From NCBI RefSeq assembly GCF_000702445.1, contig NZ_JNIF01000003.1, positions 2,170,001 through 2,234,000 of the forward strand: a stretch of 64,000 nucleotides of DNA. Direction: 5' to 3'. The notes beneath the pieces were generated by a model. That model was not told where the DNA came from, did no database searches, and saw only the letters and a program-made list of their open reading frames with translations. Source of the DNA: Bryobacter aggregatus MPL3. Lineage in GTDB: Bacteria; Acidobacteriota; Terriglobia; Bryobacterales; Bryobacteraceae. The position numbers were made by a program, and so were the translations under genes. The stretch's first letter is position 1, and each line of letters starts with the position of its first letter. Below are positions 19,606-28,249 of this stretch, in pieces.

Positions 19606-20494
19606 GGCTCGCCGTGGCCGAGAACTTCTGGCCATTCCGGGTCATGAGCACAGCTTCCACTGAATAGAGGCCGACTGTCTTTGCGTGGAAGGGGAGCGTC
19701 TCCTGCCACACCTCTTCGCCGAAGAGACGAATCTGCTTTGCTTCTGCGGTGAACAGCTTATCGGCGCTCCAGCGATAGGCCACTTCGCCAGCTTCGTCCC
19801 GAATGATGAAGTCATAGATCTGACCGGAGGCGAACTGCAGAATTAAGGGCAACTCGTTCCGGTTGGTCAAGGTCAGACGTGCGCCCACCTTGCCCTCGCC
19901 CAGATTGGTGACTGAGATCGAAGCACTCACCCCGGCTTCGTTCAGATAGGTGATGCCGCCGATTTGCGCATAGATCAACTCGAATACGCGCTCGCCGGTA
20001 AAGGAAGTCTGGGCACGGCGAACCAGCCCCAAGTTCGGCACAAAGGTTTCGCTGGTCAGCCCTGTGTCGGCACAGTTGCCCCCAGAGTATTCGATGGTGG
20101 CAGCTCCTTCAAAGTAACCAATTGGCCCGTGATAGCTGTCGAGCTTTTGAGTGAACAGGCCATTTTCATAGCAGGGCGCAATGTCGCGGGCAAACTTGAG
20201 ACCATCGAAGAAGAGGAAGGGGGATTCCAGTTTATTTACCGGATGAATCTGTTGGAAGCCGCCATCTTCGTCACGACGGATCAGAACTTCTGCCGCCGCA
20301 TAGCCAGTCAGGCGATGATAGGTTTTGTTCTTCAGTTGTACGGATTCGCCAAGTTTGAGTGTCAGCGTTTCCTGTCCGGTGCCGGATGTCTGGCGATAGA
20401 TCCAGGTGCTTCCCGGCACGAGCGGGAAATAATCTTGTGCGGAGGCCCCAAGGCTCGCAAGGAAAAATACAAGTAGGGTAAGCGTTTGTTTCAT
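19592..20494 (-). CDS. Secreted protein with C-terminal BsuPI (proteinase-inhibitor-like) domain
   Basis: A 300-residue protein starting at the ATG at 20494 with a clear signal peptide (MKQTLTLLVFFLASLGASAQ). The middle part starts DYFPLVPGSTWIYRQ, a motif of many secreted acidobacterial proteins of unknown role. The last 100 residues match the BsuPI domain: GQIYDFIIRDEAGEVAYRWS, then KLFT and a Gly-Leu-Tyr-Ser-Val-Glu-Ala segment. BsuPI was named after a Bacillus intracellular protease inhibitor; in secreted proteins it is mostly an Ig-like fold of unknown role. The start lies nine bases from the divergent nadB start. Its 3' end overlaps glnD by 14 bases. Confidence 0.8.
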   Translation of the reverse strand: MKQTLTLLVFFLASLGASAQDYFPLVPGSTWIYRQTSGTGQETLTLKLGESVQLKNKTYHRLTGYAAAEVLIRRDEDGGFQQIHPVNKLESPFLFFDGLKFARDIAPCYENGLFTQKLDSYHGPIGYFEGAATIEYSGGNCADTGLTSETFVPNLGLVRRAQTSFTGERVFELIYAQIGGITYLNEAGVSASISVTNLGEGKVGARLTLTNRNELPLILQFASGQIYDFIIRDEAGEVAYRWSADKLFTAEAKQIRLFGEEVWQETLPFHAKTVGLYSVEAVLMTRNGQKFSATASLSLP

Positions 20495-20503
20495 AAAGAA
20501 AAA

Positions 20504-22045
20504 ATGTCCTTCGACTTTCTGGTCGTGGGCGCGGGTGTGGCGGGATTGAGAGCAGCGATCACCTTGGCCGAGCATGGGACGGTACTCGTGGTGGCCAAGG
20601 ACACAATCGAAGAGTCTTCTACGGAATACGCGCAAGGTGGCATCGCAGTAGCTCTCTCCGATGATGATAATTTTACGTTGCATTTCCAGGACACCTTGCT
20701 TGCGGGCGATGGTTTGTGTTACGAACCGGCGGTTGCAGCCCTGGTTCAAGAGGGTCCAGCCCGAATCGAAGAATTACTGGCCTGGGGAGCGAATTTCGAT
20801 AAGGAAAATGGGCAGTTTCTCATGGCCCGGGAAGGGGCGCATAGCCGGAGCCGCGTGCTGCATGCGGGGGGCGATTCCACCGGGCACGAGATTGCCCGGT
20901 CTCTGTATGAGAAGGCTCGCTCACTGCCGAACCTACGCTTTGAGAGTTTTGCCGCTGTCACCGACCTGTTGATCGAAGACGGGCAAGTCATTGGCGCTGT
21001 CGCCTATGACCAGAAGGCGCGGGTCCGGGTCAACGTCTATTCGCGAGCGGTGCTGCTGGCCACCGGCGGGGCAGGGCAGCTCTTTCTCAATACCACCAAC
21101 CCGAGCGTTGCAACGGGCGATGGCATCGGGATTGCTTATCGAGCCGGGGCAGAAGTGGCGGATGTCGAATTTATCCAGTTTCATCCCACTGCTTTATACA
21201 TTCCGGGCCGTCCTCGATTCCTGCTCAGCGAGGCTCTGCGCGGCGAGGGCGCGTTGCTGCGGAACATTAACGGTGAGCGCTTCATGCAGCGCTATCACCC
21301 AATGGAAGAACTGGCGCCGCGCGATGTGGTGAGCCGCTCGATCGTCGCTGAAATGCGTGCGACGCACTCGACTCATGTTCTCCTCGACCTGAGCCATAAG
21401 GATGCAGCCTGGATCCGCCAGCGCTTTCCCACCATTTATGAGACCTGCTTCCGCTTTGGAATCGATCTCACCAAGCAAGCCGCTCCTGTACATCCTGCGG
21501 CCCACTACATCATGGGCGGTGTGCGTACCGATCTTCATGGCCGCACCAGTGTCAACGGCCTCTTTGCCGCTGGCGAAGCTGCCTGTACAGGTGTTCATGG
21601 GGCGAATCGATTGGCGAGTAATTCGCTGCTCGAAGGTGTTGTTTTCGGTGCCCGCGCCGGCGAAGCGATGCTTGGCGCCGCGAAGGGCCCCGAGCTTGGC
21701 CGTACCTTTGGCGATGAGCAGTTTCCGCTGCTCAAGCGCGAGCAACTCCAGACTCTGGCCTGGGACGGTTGCGGCATTCTGCGCGATGCCGCAGGCATCT
21801 CGGCCGTATTGCATGCCGTGGATCAGGGCGGACGCGAATTGATCGAGGAGCCGGATCGCAAGGATTACGAACGCCGCAATCTGGCGACAGTGCTGCGGCT
21901 GGTAGCAAAGGCGGCACTGCTGCGCGAGGAGTCGCGCGGGGGCCACTACCGCTTAGATTTTCCAGCCAAGCAAGACCCTCCCCGTCACTCGCAACTGAAG
22001 CGCGGTGTGCCCACCAGCCTCATTTCGTGGACAGAGTCTTCTTAA
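20504..22045 (+). CDS. nadB: L-aspartate oxidase
   Basis: FAD enzyme that oxidises L-aspartate to iminoaspartate, the first step of NAD synthesis; 513 residues. The dinucleotide fold FLVVGAGVAGLRAA is at the N-terminus. QFHPTALY, RYHPMEELAPRDVVSR, PAAHYIMGGVRTD and GVHGANRLASNSLLEG are the conserved flavin and substrate blocks of the NadB/fumarate reductase family. The next NAD gene (nadA or nadC) is not adjacent. The start codon at 20504 is nine bases from a divergent start, so the promoter probably extends into the neighbour. The 3' end overlaps the convergent hydrolase by 26 bases. Confidence 0.96.
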   Translation: MSFDFLVVGAGVAGLRAAITLAEHGTVLVVAKDTIEESSTEYAQGGIAVALSDDDNFTLHFQDTLLAGDGLCYEPAVAALVQEGPARIEELLAWGANFDKENGQFLMAREGAHSRSRVLHAGGDSTGHEIARSLYEKARSLPNLRFESFAAVTDLLIEDGQVIGAVAYDQKARVRVNVYSRAVLLATGGAGQLFLNTTNPSVATGDGIGIAYRAGAEVADVEFIQFHPTALYIPGRPRFLLSEALRGEGALLRNINGERFMQRYHPMEELAPRDVVSRSIVAEMRATHSTHVLLDLSHKDAAWIRQRFPTIYETCFRFGIDLTKQAAPVHPAAHYIMGGVRTDLHGRTSVNGLFAAGEAACTGVHGANRLASNSLLEGVVFGARAGEAMLGAAKGPELGRTFGDEQFPLLKREQLQTLAWDGCGILRDAAGISAVLHAVDQGGRELIEEPDRKDYERRNLATVLRLVAKAALLREESRGGHYRLDFPAKQDPPRHSQLKRGVPTSLISWTESS

Positions 22046-23285
22046 GCCAGGTCTGAACGGTTTCGATCGCCACCGGCGAGAGAGTCTCTTCGATCTTGCC
22101 GTATTCCTGGCCACTGCCGGTCTGCGCGGTTTGGAAGAGATGGTTCAGTTTGGGCAGCGTCTCGATGGTGACGTTCTTGTTGCCGCCTTCGCGGAGCGCC
22201 GCTCCGATGGCTGTCAGGTTCTCGTCCGCGTTCACCTGCTTGTCGAGTGACCCATTCAATGCAAGCACTGGACACTTCACCTTCTGCAGCGTCGGTGCCG
22301 GATCGTAGGCCCAGAAGTGCTTGAGCCAAAGGTCGCTCGACAGATTTGCTTGCATCTTCTCGAGGGTCTTCTTCGCATTCTCCTGTGCCATCTCTTCGTT
22401 GAGTCCGGCGGCGCGAGCCAGATCGGGGAGTTGGCGCCGCAGCACTTTTTCGCCCGTCACTCCGGTGCCTGCCAGCAATACGATGCCTGCCAGCTTCGGG
22501 TCCGCGGCGGCCACGATGGGCGCGATGAGCCCGCCCTCGCTATGCCCCATCACGACGATCTTCGTTGCATCGATATCCTTACGCGTTCGAAGATAAGTCA
22601 CCGCTCCCGCGGCATCAAGCGCAAAATCGTTCGAGGTAGAGCCCTTAAATTTTCCGGTCGATTTTGCGGTGCCCCGGTCGTCATAACGCAACACTGTAAA
22701 GCCGGCGCGGGTGAGCGCATCGGCCCAGATCCAAAAGGGCTTGTGGCCGGCCAGTTCCTCGTCGCGATTCTGCGGGCCAGACCCAGATACCAACACCACT
22801 GCCGCAAACCGGCCTGCGCCCTTCGGCTTGGTGAGTGTCGCGGCCAGGGTGACGTCCGGCGCGCCTCCGGTGAAGCTCACTTCTTCGACTTCATACACAA
22901 AAGGCGGCTTCGGCTCCTGTGGCCTTGCCGGCCTGGGTAACTCCGCGACGCGCTTGAGCACCAGTTCCAAGGCTGCGCCCTGTGTGAAGGTGCCGGTGAT
23001 GGTTTTTCCATCCTCGCTGAAGCTGCCTTCATAGCTTGCGCCGATTACCGGCAAGCTGATTTTTAGAAGCTTCCCTTCCACCTGCACGCTTGCCGCCGGA
23101 ATGTTGGCATAGCCTTGGTCGATCGAGACGATCTCGCCGCTGAGCTTGCCTTCGCTGGACTGGCGTAATTCTAGACCCAGCCGAAGCTTGCCCGCAAAGC
23201 CGGCATCCAATTGGCCGAGATAAGTTCCTGCGACTGATTGTCCGAACAATCCTGACACGGCCAGCAGCAGAATGAGGAGTTTCAT
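22020..23285 (-). CDS. Secreted alpha/beta hydrolase
   Basis: A 421-residue exported hydrolase. After the signal peptide (1-19) comes a 100-residue all-beta region of the type that precedes the catalytic domain in many acidobacterial hydrolases (VAGTYLGQLDAGFAGKLRL). The alpha/beta hydrolase domain starts near residue 135. The nucleophile Ser is in GHSEGG, the probable acid in NGSLDKQV and the His in LPKLNHLFQ, so the triad is complete. VLVSGSGPQNRDEE is the oxyanion-side strand. Family members are esterases or acyl-peptidases; the substrate is unknown. It diverges from the DUF1549 gene by 62 bases. Confidence 0.85.
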   Translation of the reverse strand: MKLLILLLAVSGLFGQSVAGTYLGQLDAGFAGKLRLGLELRQSSEGKLSGEIVSIDQGYANIPAASVQVEGKLLKISLPVIGASYEGSFSEDGKTITGTFTQGAALELVLKRVAELPRPARPQEPKPPFVYEVEEVSFTGGAPDVTLAATLTKPKGAGRFAAVVLVSGSGPQNRDEELAGHKPFWIWADALTRAGFTVLRYDDRGTAKSTGKFKGSTSNDFALDAAGAVTYLRTRKDIDATKIVVMGHSEGGLIAPIVAAADPKLAGIVLLAGTGVTGEKVLRRQLPDLARAAGLNEEMAQENAKKTLEKMQANLSSDLWLKHFWAYDPAPTLQKVKCPVLALNGSLDKQVNADENLTAIGAALREGGNKNVTIETLPKLNHLFQTAQTGSGQEYGKIEETLSPVAIETVQTWLKKTLSTK

Positions 23286-23347
23286 ACAGATATCCTAGTC
23301 CTCTGGACTGGCGATTGCGATAGATTAGGGGCAGGTTTTAGCATCCC

Positions 23348-26300
23348 GTGAAAGCTGTCCTCACTGCGGCCATCGCCGCTCTCATCGTATTTGCCTCCTT
23401 GGCGCAGAACAGTAGTCCGCCCGCCGATCCTAGCCCGGTCGACTTCGAACGCGACGTCCAGCCGATCCTCCGCCGCAATTGCCAGGGTTGCCATGGTGCG
23501 GCGCAACAGTCGGGAGGACTGCGTCTGGATGCGAAGTCTGCGGCTTTCAGCGGAGGCATCTCCGGGCCGAGTATCAAGCCCAGTCATGCTGTGGAGTCGC
23601 TTCTCTACACCCGCGTCATTGGTGCTGGAGAGCTAACCCGCATGCCGATGGGCAACAAGCCGCTCCCTGCTGAGCAGATTGCCATCCTCAAGCGCTGGAT
23701 TGACGAAGGGGCAAAGTGGCCCGATCATATCGGCGCCAAAGTCGTGGAGGTAAAGAAGCACTGGGCTTTTGTGCCGCCCGAGCGTCCGGCCACTCCATCT
23801 GTTTCGATGCCCGCCTGGCCGCGCAACCCGATCGACAATTTCATCCTCGCCAAGCTCGACAAAGAACAGATCAAACCGGCGGAGGAAGCTGATCGCATCA
23901 CGCTGCTGCGCCGTCTTTCTCTCGACCTGATCGGGCTGCCGCCGACCATCGCCGAAGTCGACGCCTTTCTCAAGGACAAATCGAAGAACGCTTATGAGAA
24001 GCAGGTGGATCGCCTGCTCGCCTCGCCCCATTACGGCGAGCGTTGGGGCCGTCACTGGCTCGATGCTGCGCGTTATGCGGATTCCGACGGCTACGAAAAA
24101 GACAAGATGCGGCAGGTCTGGTTCTATCGCGATTACGTGATCAATGCTCTGAACAAAGATCTGCCTTACGACCAGTTTGTCCGCGAGCAGATTGCGGGCG
24201 ATCTGATGCCAAATCCGACGCAGGATCAACTGGTGGCCACAGGCTTCCTGCGCAATTCGATGGTGAATGAAGAAGGTGGTATCGATCCCGAACAGTTCCG
24301 CATGGAGGCGATGTTCGATCGCATTGACGCAATTGGCAAATCGATTCTCGGTCTCACCATTGCCTGCGCGCAATGCCACAACCATAAGTTCGATCCGCTC
24401 CGCCAGGAAGAGTATTACCAGATCTTTGCCTATCTCAATAACACGCATGAGTCGAATGTTGCCGTCTACACGCCGCAGGAACAGATGCAGCGCGCCAACA
24501 TCTTCGCCAAGATCAAGACGGCCGAAGCGGAGCTCCAGCATCGCAATCCGGATTGGCGCAATCGCATGCATGCCTGGGAAGCGACCGCCAAGTATGAAAC
24601 GCCATGGGAAGTGGTGAAGCCCGTTGTCGACGATATCTCGACCGGCGGACAACGCTATATCGCGCAAAGCGACGGTTCGATGGTGGGTGCCGGTTATGCG
24701 CCTACCAAGCATCGGGCAAAGCTCACCATCCAGCCCAGCACCAAGACGATCGCCTCGTTCCGGCTGGAGTTGCTGAATGATCCAAATCTGCCGCTCGGCG
24801 GCCCGGGCCGCTCGACGCTTGGCACCAGTGCACTCACTGAGTTCGAGGTGGAGGTCGCGCGTCCGGGGCAAGAGAAGCCGCAGCTTTTGAAGATCGCGCA
24901 CGCCTCTGCCGACATCAATCTTCCAGAGAAGGAACTCGAGCCGGTCTACAACGACAAGACGACGAAACGTCGTGTCACCGGCCCCATCGAGTTTGCCTAT
25001 GATGGTAAAGAAGAAACCAGTTGGGGGCATGACGCGGGGCCGGTGCTGCGCAATCTGCCGCGCAATGCCGTCTTCAACCTTGCAACGCCCATCGACAACT
25101 CCGATGGCAAGACAGTCATCAACGTCTACCTCAGCCAGAAGGCTGGCGGGTGGAACAGCGATGCGAATCAGAACCAGAATCTGGGCCGCATGCGCCTTTC
25201 GGTGAGTGCCGATCCCAATGCGGCCGCCGACATGGTGCCACAGCGCGTGCGCGAGATCATAAGTATACCGGCGGCTTCCCGCACTCCCGAGCAGGAGCAA
25301 CTGGTCTTCAGCTATTGGCGCAGCACCGTGCCAGCCTTCCGTGACGCCAACGCGCAGATCGACGATCTCTGGCACAGTCTGCCTTCGGGCTCCTCGCAGC
25401 TCACGATGATGGACCGCTCGGAGATGCGGACCACCAGCATTCTCGAGCGTGGCGACTTCCTGAAGCCGAGGAAGCAGGTTTCGCCCGGTGTGCCTGCCTT
25501 CCTCAATCCGCTGCCCGCGGGAGCCGGAGGCACGCGTCTCGATTTTGCTAAGTGGCTGACCGCCCGCAACGCGCCCACCACCGCGCGCTCTTTCGTGAAC
25601 CGCGTGTGGCAGTCCTACTTCGCTACAGGAATTGTGGAAACCAGCGAAGATCTTGGAAAGCAGACGGCCGCGCCCTCGCATCCGGAACTGCTCGATTGGC
25701 TCGCCGTCGAGTTTATGGATTCAGGCTGGAGCATCAAGAAGCTGCACCGCCTGATCGTTACTTCGAGCACCTATCGGCAATCGTCAAAGGTGACTCCGGA
25801 ACTGTTGTCCAAAGATCCGAACAATCGCCTGCTTGCGCGTGGGCCGCGCTTCCGTGTCGAAGGCGAAATCGTGCGCGATATTGCGCTCGCCGCCAGCGGC
25901 TTGCTGAATGAGAAGATCGGCGGCCCCAGCGTCTTCCCGCCTGCGCCTGCCTTCCTGTTTCTTCCTCCGGCCAGCTATGGCCCCAAGAACTGGTTCGAGG
26001 AGAAGGACGCGCAGCGCTATCGCCGTGCGCTCTACACCTTCCGCTATCGCAGCGTGCCTTATCCGGCGCTGATGACTTTCGATACTCCCAATGGCGACGT
26101 CTCCTGTGTGCGCCGCACGCGCTCCAATACGCCGCTCCAGGCGCTGACGGCGCTGAACGAACCGCTCTTCCTCGAGACGGCAAAAGCACTCGCCGACAAG
26201 ACACTGAAGGAAGGTGGCACGACCGAAGACTCGCGCATTGTCTTTGCCTTCAGACGAACCCTTTCCCGGCCTCCCCAGGCGGCGGAGCTTGCCGAACTGA

Positions 26301-26407
26301 AGAGCTTTCTCAACAAACAACTTGATCGGAAACTGCCTGCCGAGCAAGCCTGGATGGCGCTGGCTCGCGTCATCCTGAACCTCGACGAAACGATTACGAA
26401 GGAATAG
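23348..26407 (+). CDS. Planctomycete-type cytochrome c + DUF1549 + DUF1553 protein
   Basis: A 1019-residue exported protein starting at the GTG at 23348, with a signal peptide ([20 protein letters not shown]). The N-terminal PSCyt1 domain carries the single heme motif CQGCH near residue 45. The PSCyt2/DUF1549 domain spans about 140-350, with [26 protein letters not shown] and [23 protein letters not shown]1553 (PSD1) covers about 690-960, with [23 protein letters not shown]-like and [20 protein letters not shown]-like blocks. Such proteins are abundant in Planctomycetes and Solibacter-type Acidobacteria and are almost always paired with DUF1501, as here. A role in polysaccharide breakdown has been proposed for such systems but is unproven. 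The DUF1501 start touches its stop. Confidence 0.93.
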   Translation: MKAVLTAAIAALIVFASLAQNSSPPADPSPVDFERDVQPILRRNCQGCHGAAQQSGGLRLDAKSAAFSGGISGPSIKPSHAVESLLYTRVIGAGELTRMPMGNKPLPAEQIAILKRWIDEGAKWPDHIGAKVVEVKKHWAFVPPERPATPSVSMPAWPRNPIDNFILAKLDKEQIKPAEEADRITLLRRLSLDLIGLPPTIAEVDAFLKDKSKNAYEKQVDRLLASPHYGERWGRHWLDAARYADSDGYEKDKMRQVWFYRDYVINALNKDLPYDQFVREQIAGDLMPNPTQDQLVATGFLRNSMVNEEGGIDPEQFRMEAMFDRIDAIGKSILGLTIACAQCHNHKFDPLRQEEYYQIFAYLNNTHESNVAVYTPQEQMQRANIFAKIKTAEAELQHRNPDWRNRMHAWEATAKYETPWEVVKPVVDDISTGGQRYIAQSDGSMVGAGYAPTKHRAKLTIQPSTKTIASFRLELLNDPNLPLGGPGRSTLGTSALTEFEVEVARPGQEKPQLLKIAHASADINLPEKELEPVYNDKTTKRRVTGPIEFAYDGKEETSWGHDAGPVLRNLPRNAVFNLATPIDNSDGKTVINVYLSQKAGGWNSDANQNQNLGRMRLSVSADPNAAADMVPQRVREIISIPAASRTPEQEQLVFSYWRSTVPAFRDANAQIDDLWHSLPSGSSQLTMMDRSEMRTTSILERGDFLKPRKQVSPGVPAFLNPLPAGAGGTRLDFAKWLTARNAPTTARSFVNRVWQSYFATGIVETSEDLGKQTAAPSHPELLDWLAVEFMDSGWSIKKLHRLIVTSSTYRQSSKVTPELLSKDPNNRLLARGPRFRVEGEIVRDIALAASGLLNEKIGGPSVFPPAPAFLFLPPASYGPKNWFEEKDAQRYRRALYTFRYRSVPYPALMTFDTPNGDVSCVRRTRSNTPLQALTALNEPLFLETAKALADKTLKEGGTTEDSRIVFAFRRTLSRPPQAAELAELKSFLNKQLDRKLPAEQAWMALARVILNLDETITKE

Positions 26408-26409
26408 TG

Positions 26410-27780
26410 ATGCAGGATAAATTGTCCGTCGCGCGACGTTGGTTCATGAAAGATTGTGGCGTTGGCCTCGGGGCTCTCGCCCTGCGGGGGCTGGCCCAAG
26501 CCTCGACGAAGCAGCCGCATTTCCCCGCAAAAGCAAAGCGTGTCATCTACCTTTTTATGGCCGGTGCGCCGAGCCATCTGGAACTCTTCGATTACAAGCC
26601 GCAACTCGCCAAGTTTGACGGCACGCTGCCTCCTGCCGATCTGCTCAAGGGCTATCGCGCAGCCTTCATCAACCCGAACTCCACGCTGCTGGGCCCGAAG
26701 TTCAAGTTTGCCAAGTACGGGCAGAACGGCGCCGAGCTGAGTGAACTGCTGCCTCATCTCGCGACAGTTGTCGACGACATCGCCATCGTCAAATCGATGA
26801 ACACCGATGCCTTCAACCACGCACCCGGTCAACTGCTGATGAACACCGGCAGCATGATCTTCGGACGCCCCAGCTTTGGCGCCTGGACCACCTATGGCCT
26901 CGGAAGCGAATCAGAAGATCTTCCGGCCTTCGTTGTCTTTTCGACCGGCAAGAAGGGGCCCTCCGGCGGCAACTCCTGCTGGGGTTCCGGCTTTCTGCCC
27001 ACGGTGCATCAGGGCGTGCAGTTCCGTGCCTCCGGCGATCCGGTGCTCTATCTCTCGAATCCCGAAGGCGTCGATGCGCGCCTGCAGCGCGACTCGCTTG
27101 ATTCGATTGGCCGCCTCAACAAGATGAAGCTCGATCAAGTGGGTGACCCTGAAATCTCCACTCGCATCAGTTCCTACGAGATGGCTTTCAAGATGCAGTC
27201 CAGTGCGCCTGATCTAATGGATATCTCGAAGGAACCGAAGCACATCCTCGACATGTACGGCGCTGAGCCCGGCAAGCCGTCCTTCGCAAATTGTCTGTTG
27301 CTCGCCCGCCGCATGGCCGAGCGCGGGGTGCGCTTCACGCAGATCTTCCACGAGGCTTGGGATCAGCACGGCGCGCTCACCAAGGACATCAAACAGAATT
27401 GCCAGGATACCGATCAAGCTTGCGCCGCGCTGGTCAAAGATCTCAAGCAGCGTGGCATGCTCGAGGATACGCTCGTGGTCTGGGGCGGGGAATTCGGCCG
27501 CACTCCGATGACCCAGGGCGGCAACGATGGCCGCGATCATCACCCCAATGCCTTCACCATGTGGATGGCGGGCGGCGGCACCAAGCCCGGCCTTGTCATG
27601 GGGGCAACCGATGAGCTCGGCTTCAATGTCACCGAAGACAAGGTGCACGTCCACGATCTCCACGCCACCTTGCTCCACTTGCTTGGCTTCGATCACACCC
27701 GGCTGACCTACCGCTCCCAGGGCCGTAATTTCCGGCTCACCGATGTCCATGGCCAAGTCGTAAAGAAACTCTTGGCCTGA
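26410..27780 (+). CDS. DUF1501 family protein with Tat-like signal
   Basis: A 456-residue protein of the DUF1501 family (alkaline-phosphatase/sulfatase-like fold). It begins [20 protein letters not shown]; the RRWF stretch before a hydrophobic segment resembles a twin-arginine signal, as is usual in the family. [20 protein letters not shown], the [13 protein letters not shown] block and the late [24 protein letters not shown] are family signatures, with metal-ligand-like Asp and His residues in the last. A GTG at 26407 overlaps the previous stop and could also start it. It forms a two-gene unit with the cytochrome/DUF1549/DUF1553 gene. Confidence 0.93.
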   Translation: MQDKLSVARRWFMKDCGVGLGALALRGLAQASTKQPHFPAKAKRVIYLFMAGAPSHLELFDYKPQLAKFDGTLPPADLLKGYRAAFINPNSTLLGPKFKFAKYGQNGAELSELLPHLATVVDDIAIVKSMNTDAFNHAPGQLLMNTGSMIFGRPSFGAWTTYGLGSESEDLPAFVVFSTGKKGPSGGNSCWGSGFLPTVHQGVQFRASGDPVLYLSNPEGVDARLQRDSLDSIGRLNKMKLDQVGDPEISTRISSYEMAFKMQSSAPDLMDISKEPKHILDMYGAEPGKPSFANCLLLARRMAERGVRFTQIFHEAWDQHGALTKDIKQNCQDTDQACAALVKDLKQRGMLEDTLVVWGGEFGRTPMTQGGNDGRDHHPNAFTMWMAGGGTKPGLVMGATDELGFNVTEDKVHVHDLHATLLHLLGFDHTRLTYRSQGRNFRLTDVHGQVVKKLLA

Positions 27781-27789
27781 TCTCAATCC

Positions 27790-27828
27790 GGTTCAACTTC
27801 CGCGTAATCAAGCGTAGGAAGTTGAACC
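27790..27828 (+). promoter_or_regulatory. Perfect inverted repeat covering the RBS of the TonB-C-like gene
   Basis: GGTTCAACTTC (27790-27800) and GAAGTTGAACC (27818-27828) are exact reverse complements, 11 pairs with a 17-base loop. The right arm ends at the base before the ATG at 27829 and includes most of the ribosome binding sequence AGGAAG (27816-27821). In RNA the hairpin would hide the RBS; as DNA it could be an operator. There is no T-run, so it is a poor terminator. Confidence 0.6.
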
Positions 27829-28155
27829 ATGAAATCCACTCTATTGCTACTCCTCTTTGCCGCTTGCGCCCTGTTTGGGGATTCTCAAGTGGAAGCTGCC
27901 CGCATCACGCACCGCACTCCTGCCGTGTCAAAAGCCCTCAACAATGCAACACCGCGCAATGGCACGGTTACCCTTGGCCTGTTGATCGATAAGCGCGGCC
28001 ACCTCTCTCGCGTACAAGTAGTAACAGGCCGTCCTGATTTGATTCACGGCGCCCTCCGCACCGTACAGAATTGGCAGTTTGCTCCAGCGACTGTCGATGG
28101 CCGGGCCGTCGATTCTACGCTGCAAGTGGAACTTGCTTTCCGTTTTCCCTCCTAA
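27829..28155 (+). CDS. Small secreted TonB C-terminal-domain-like protein
   Basis: A 108-residue protein: a signal peptide (about 1-23) followed by one domain that resembles the C-terminal domain of TonB, with NGTVTLGLLIDKRGHLSRVQ, VTGRPDLIHGALRTVQNWQF and the closing strand LQVELAFRFP. True TonB proteins have an uncleaved membrane anchor, a proline-rich spacer and this domain; here the anchor and spacer are missing, so it cannot transduce energy alone in the usual way. It lies 94 bases before a TonB-dependent receptor gene, in the same direction. Confidence 0.75.
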   Translation: MKSTLLLLLFAACALFGDSQVEAARITHRTPAVSKALNNATPRNGTVTLGLLIDKRGHLSRVQVVTGRPDLIHGALRTVQNWQFAPATVDGRAVDSTLQVELAFRFPS

Positions 28156-28164
28156 CCCGCGTGT

Positions 28165-28240
28165 CCTCCTGAGCGTATCTACGCCTCGCAATCCTTGATG
28201 ACCTGTTATAGAATTGCACCCAATATACGCGCTCAGGAGG
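28165..28240 (+). promoter_or_regulatory. Long-range inverted repeat masking the receptor's Shine-Dalgarno
   Basis: CCTCCTGAGCG (28165-28175) is the exact complement of CGCTCAGGAGG (28230-28240). The right arm contains the strong Shine-Dalgarno AGGAGG of the receptor that starts at 28250. The 54 bases between could hold a second start of transcription that would leave out the left (anti-SD) arm. Function is inferred. Confidence 0.5.
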
Positions 28241-28249
28241 CGTACCCCT

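Noticed and set aside
23633-25681. A 682-codon open frame antisense to the DUF1549/DUF1553 gene
   Set aside because: It lacks any recognisable domain, whereas the sense frame has a heme motif and family blocks. A codon-bias shadow.
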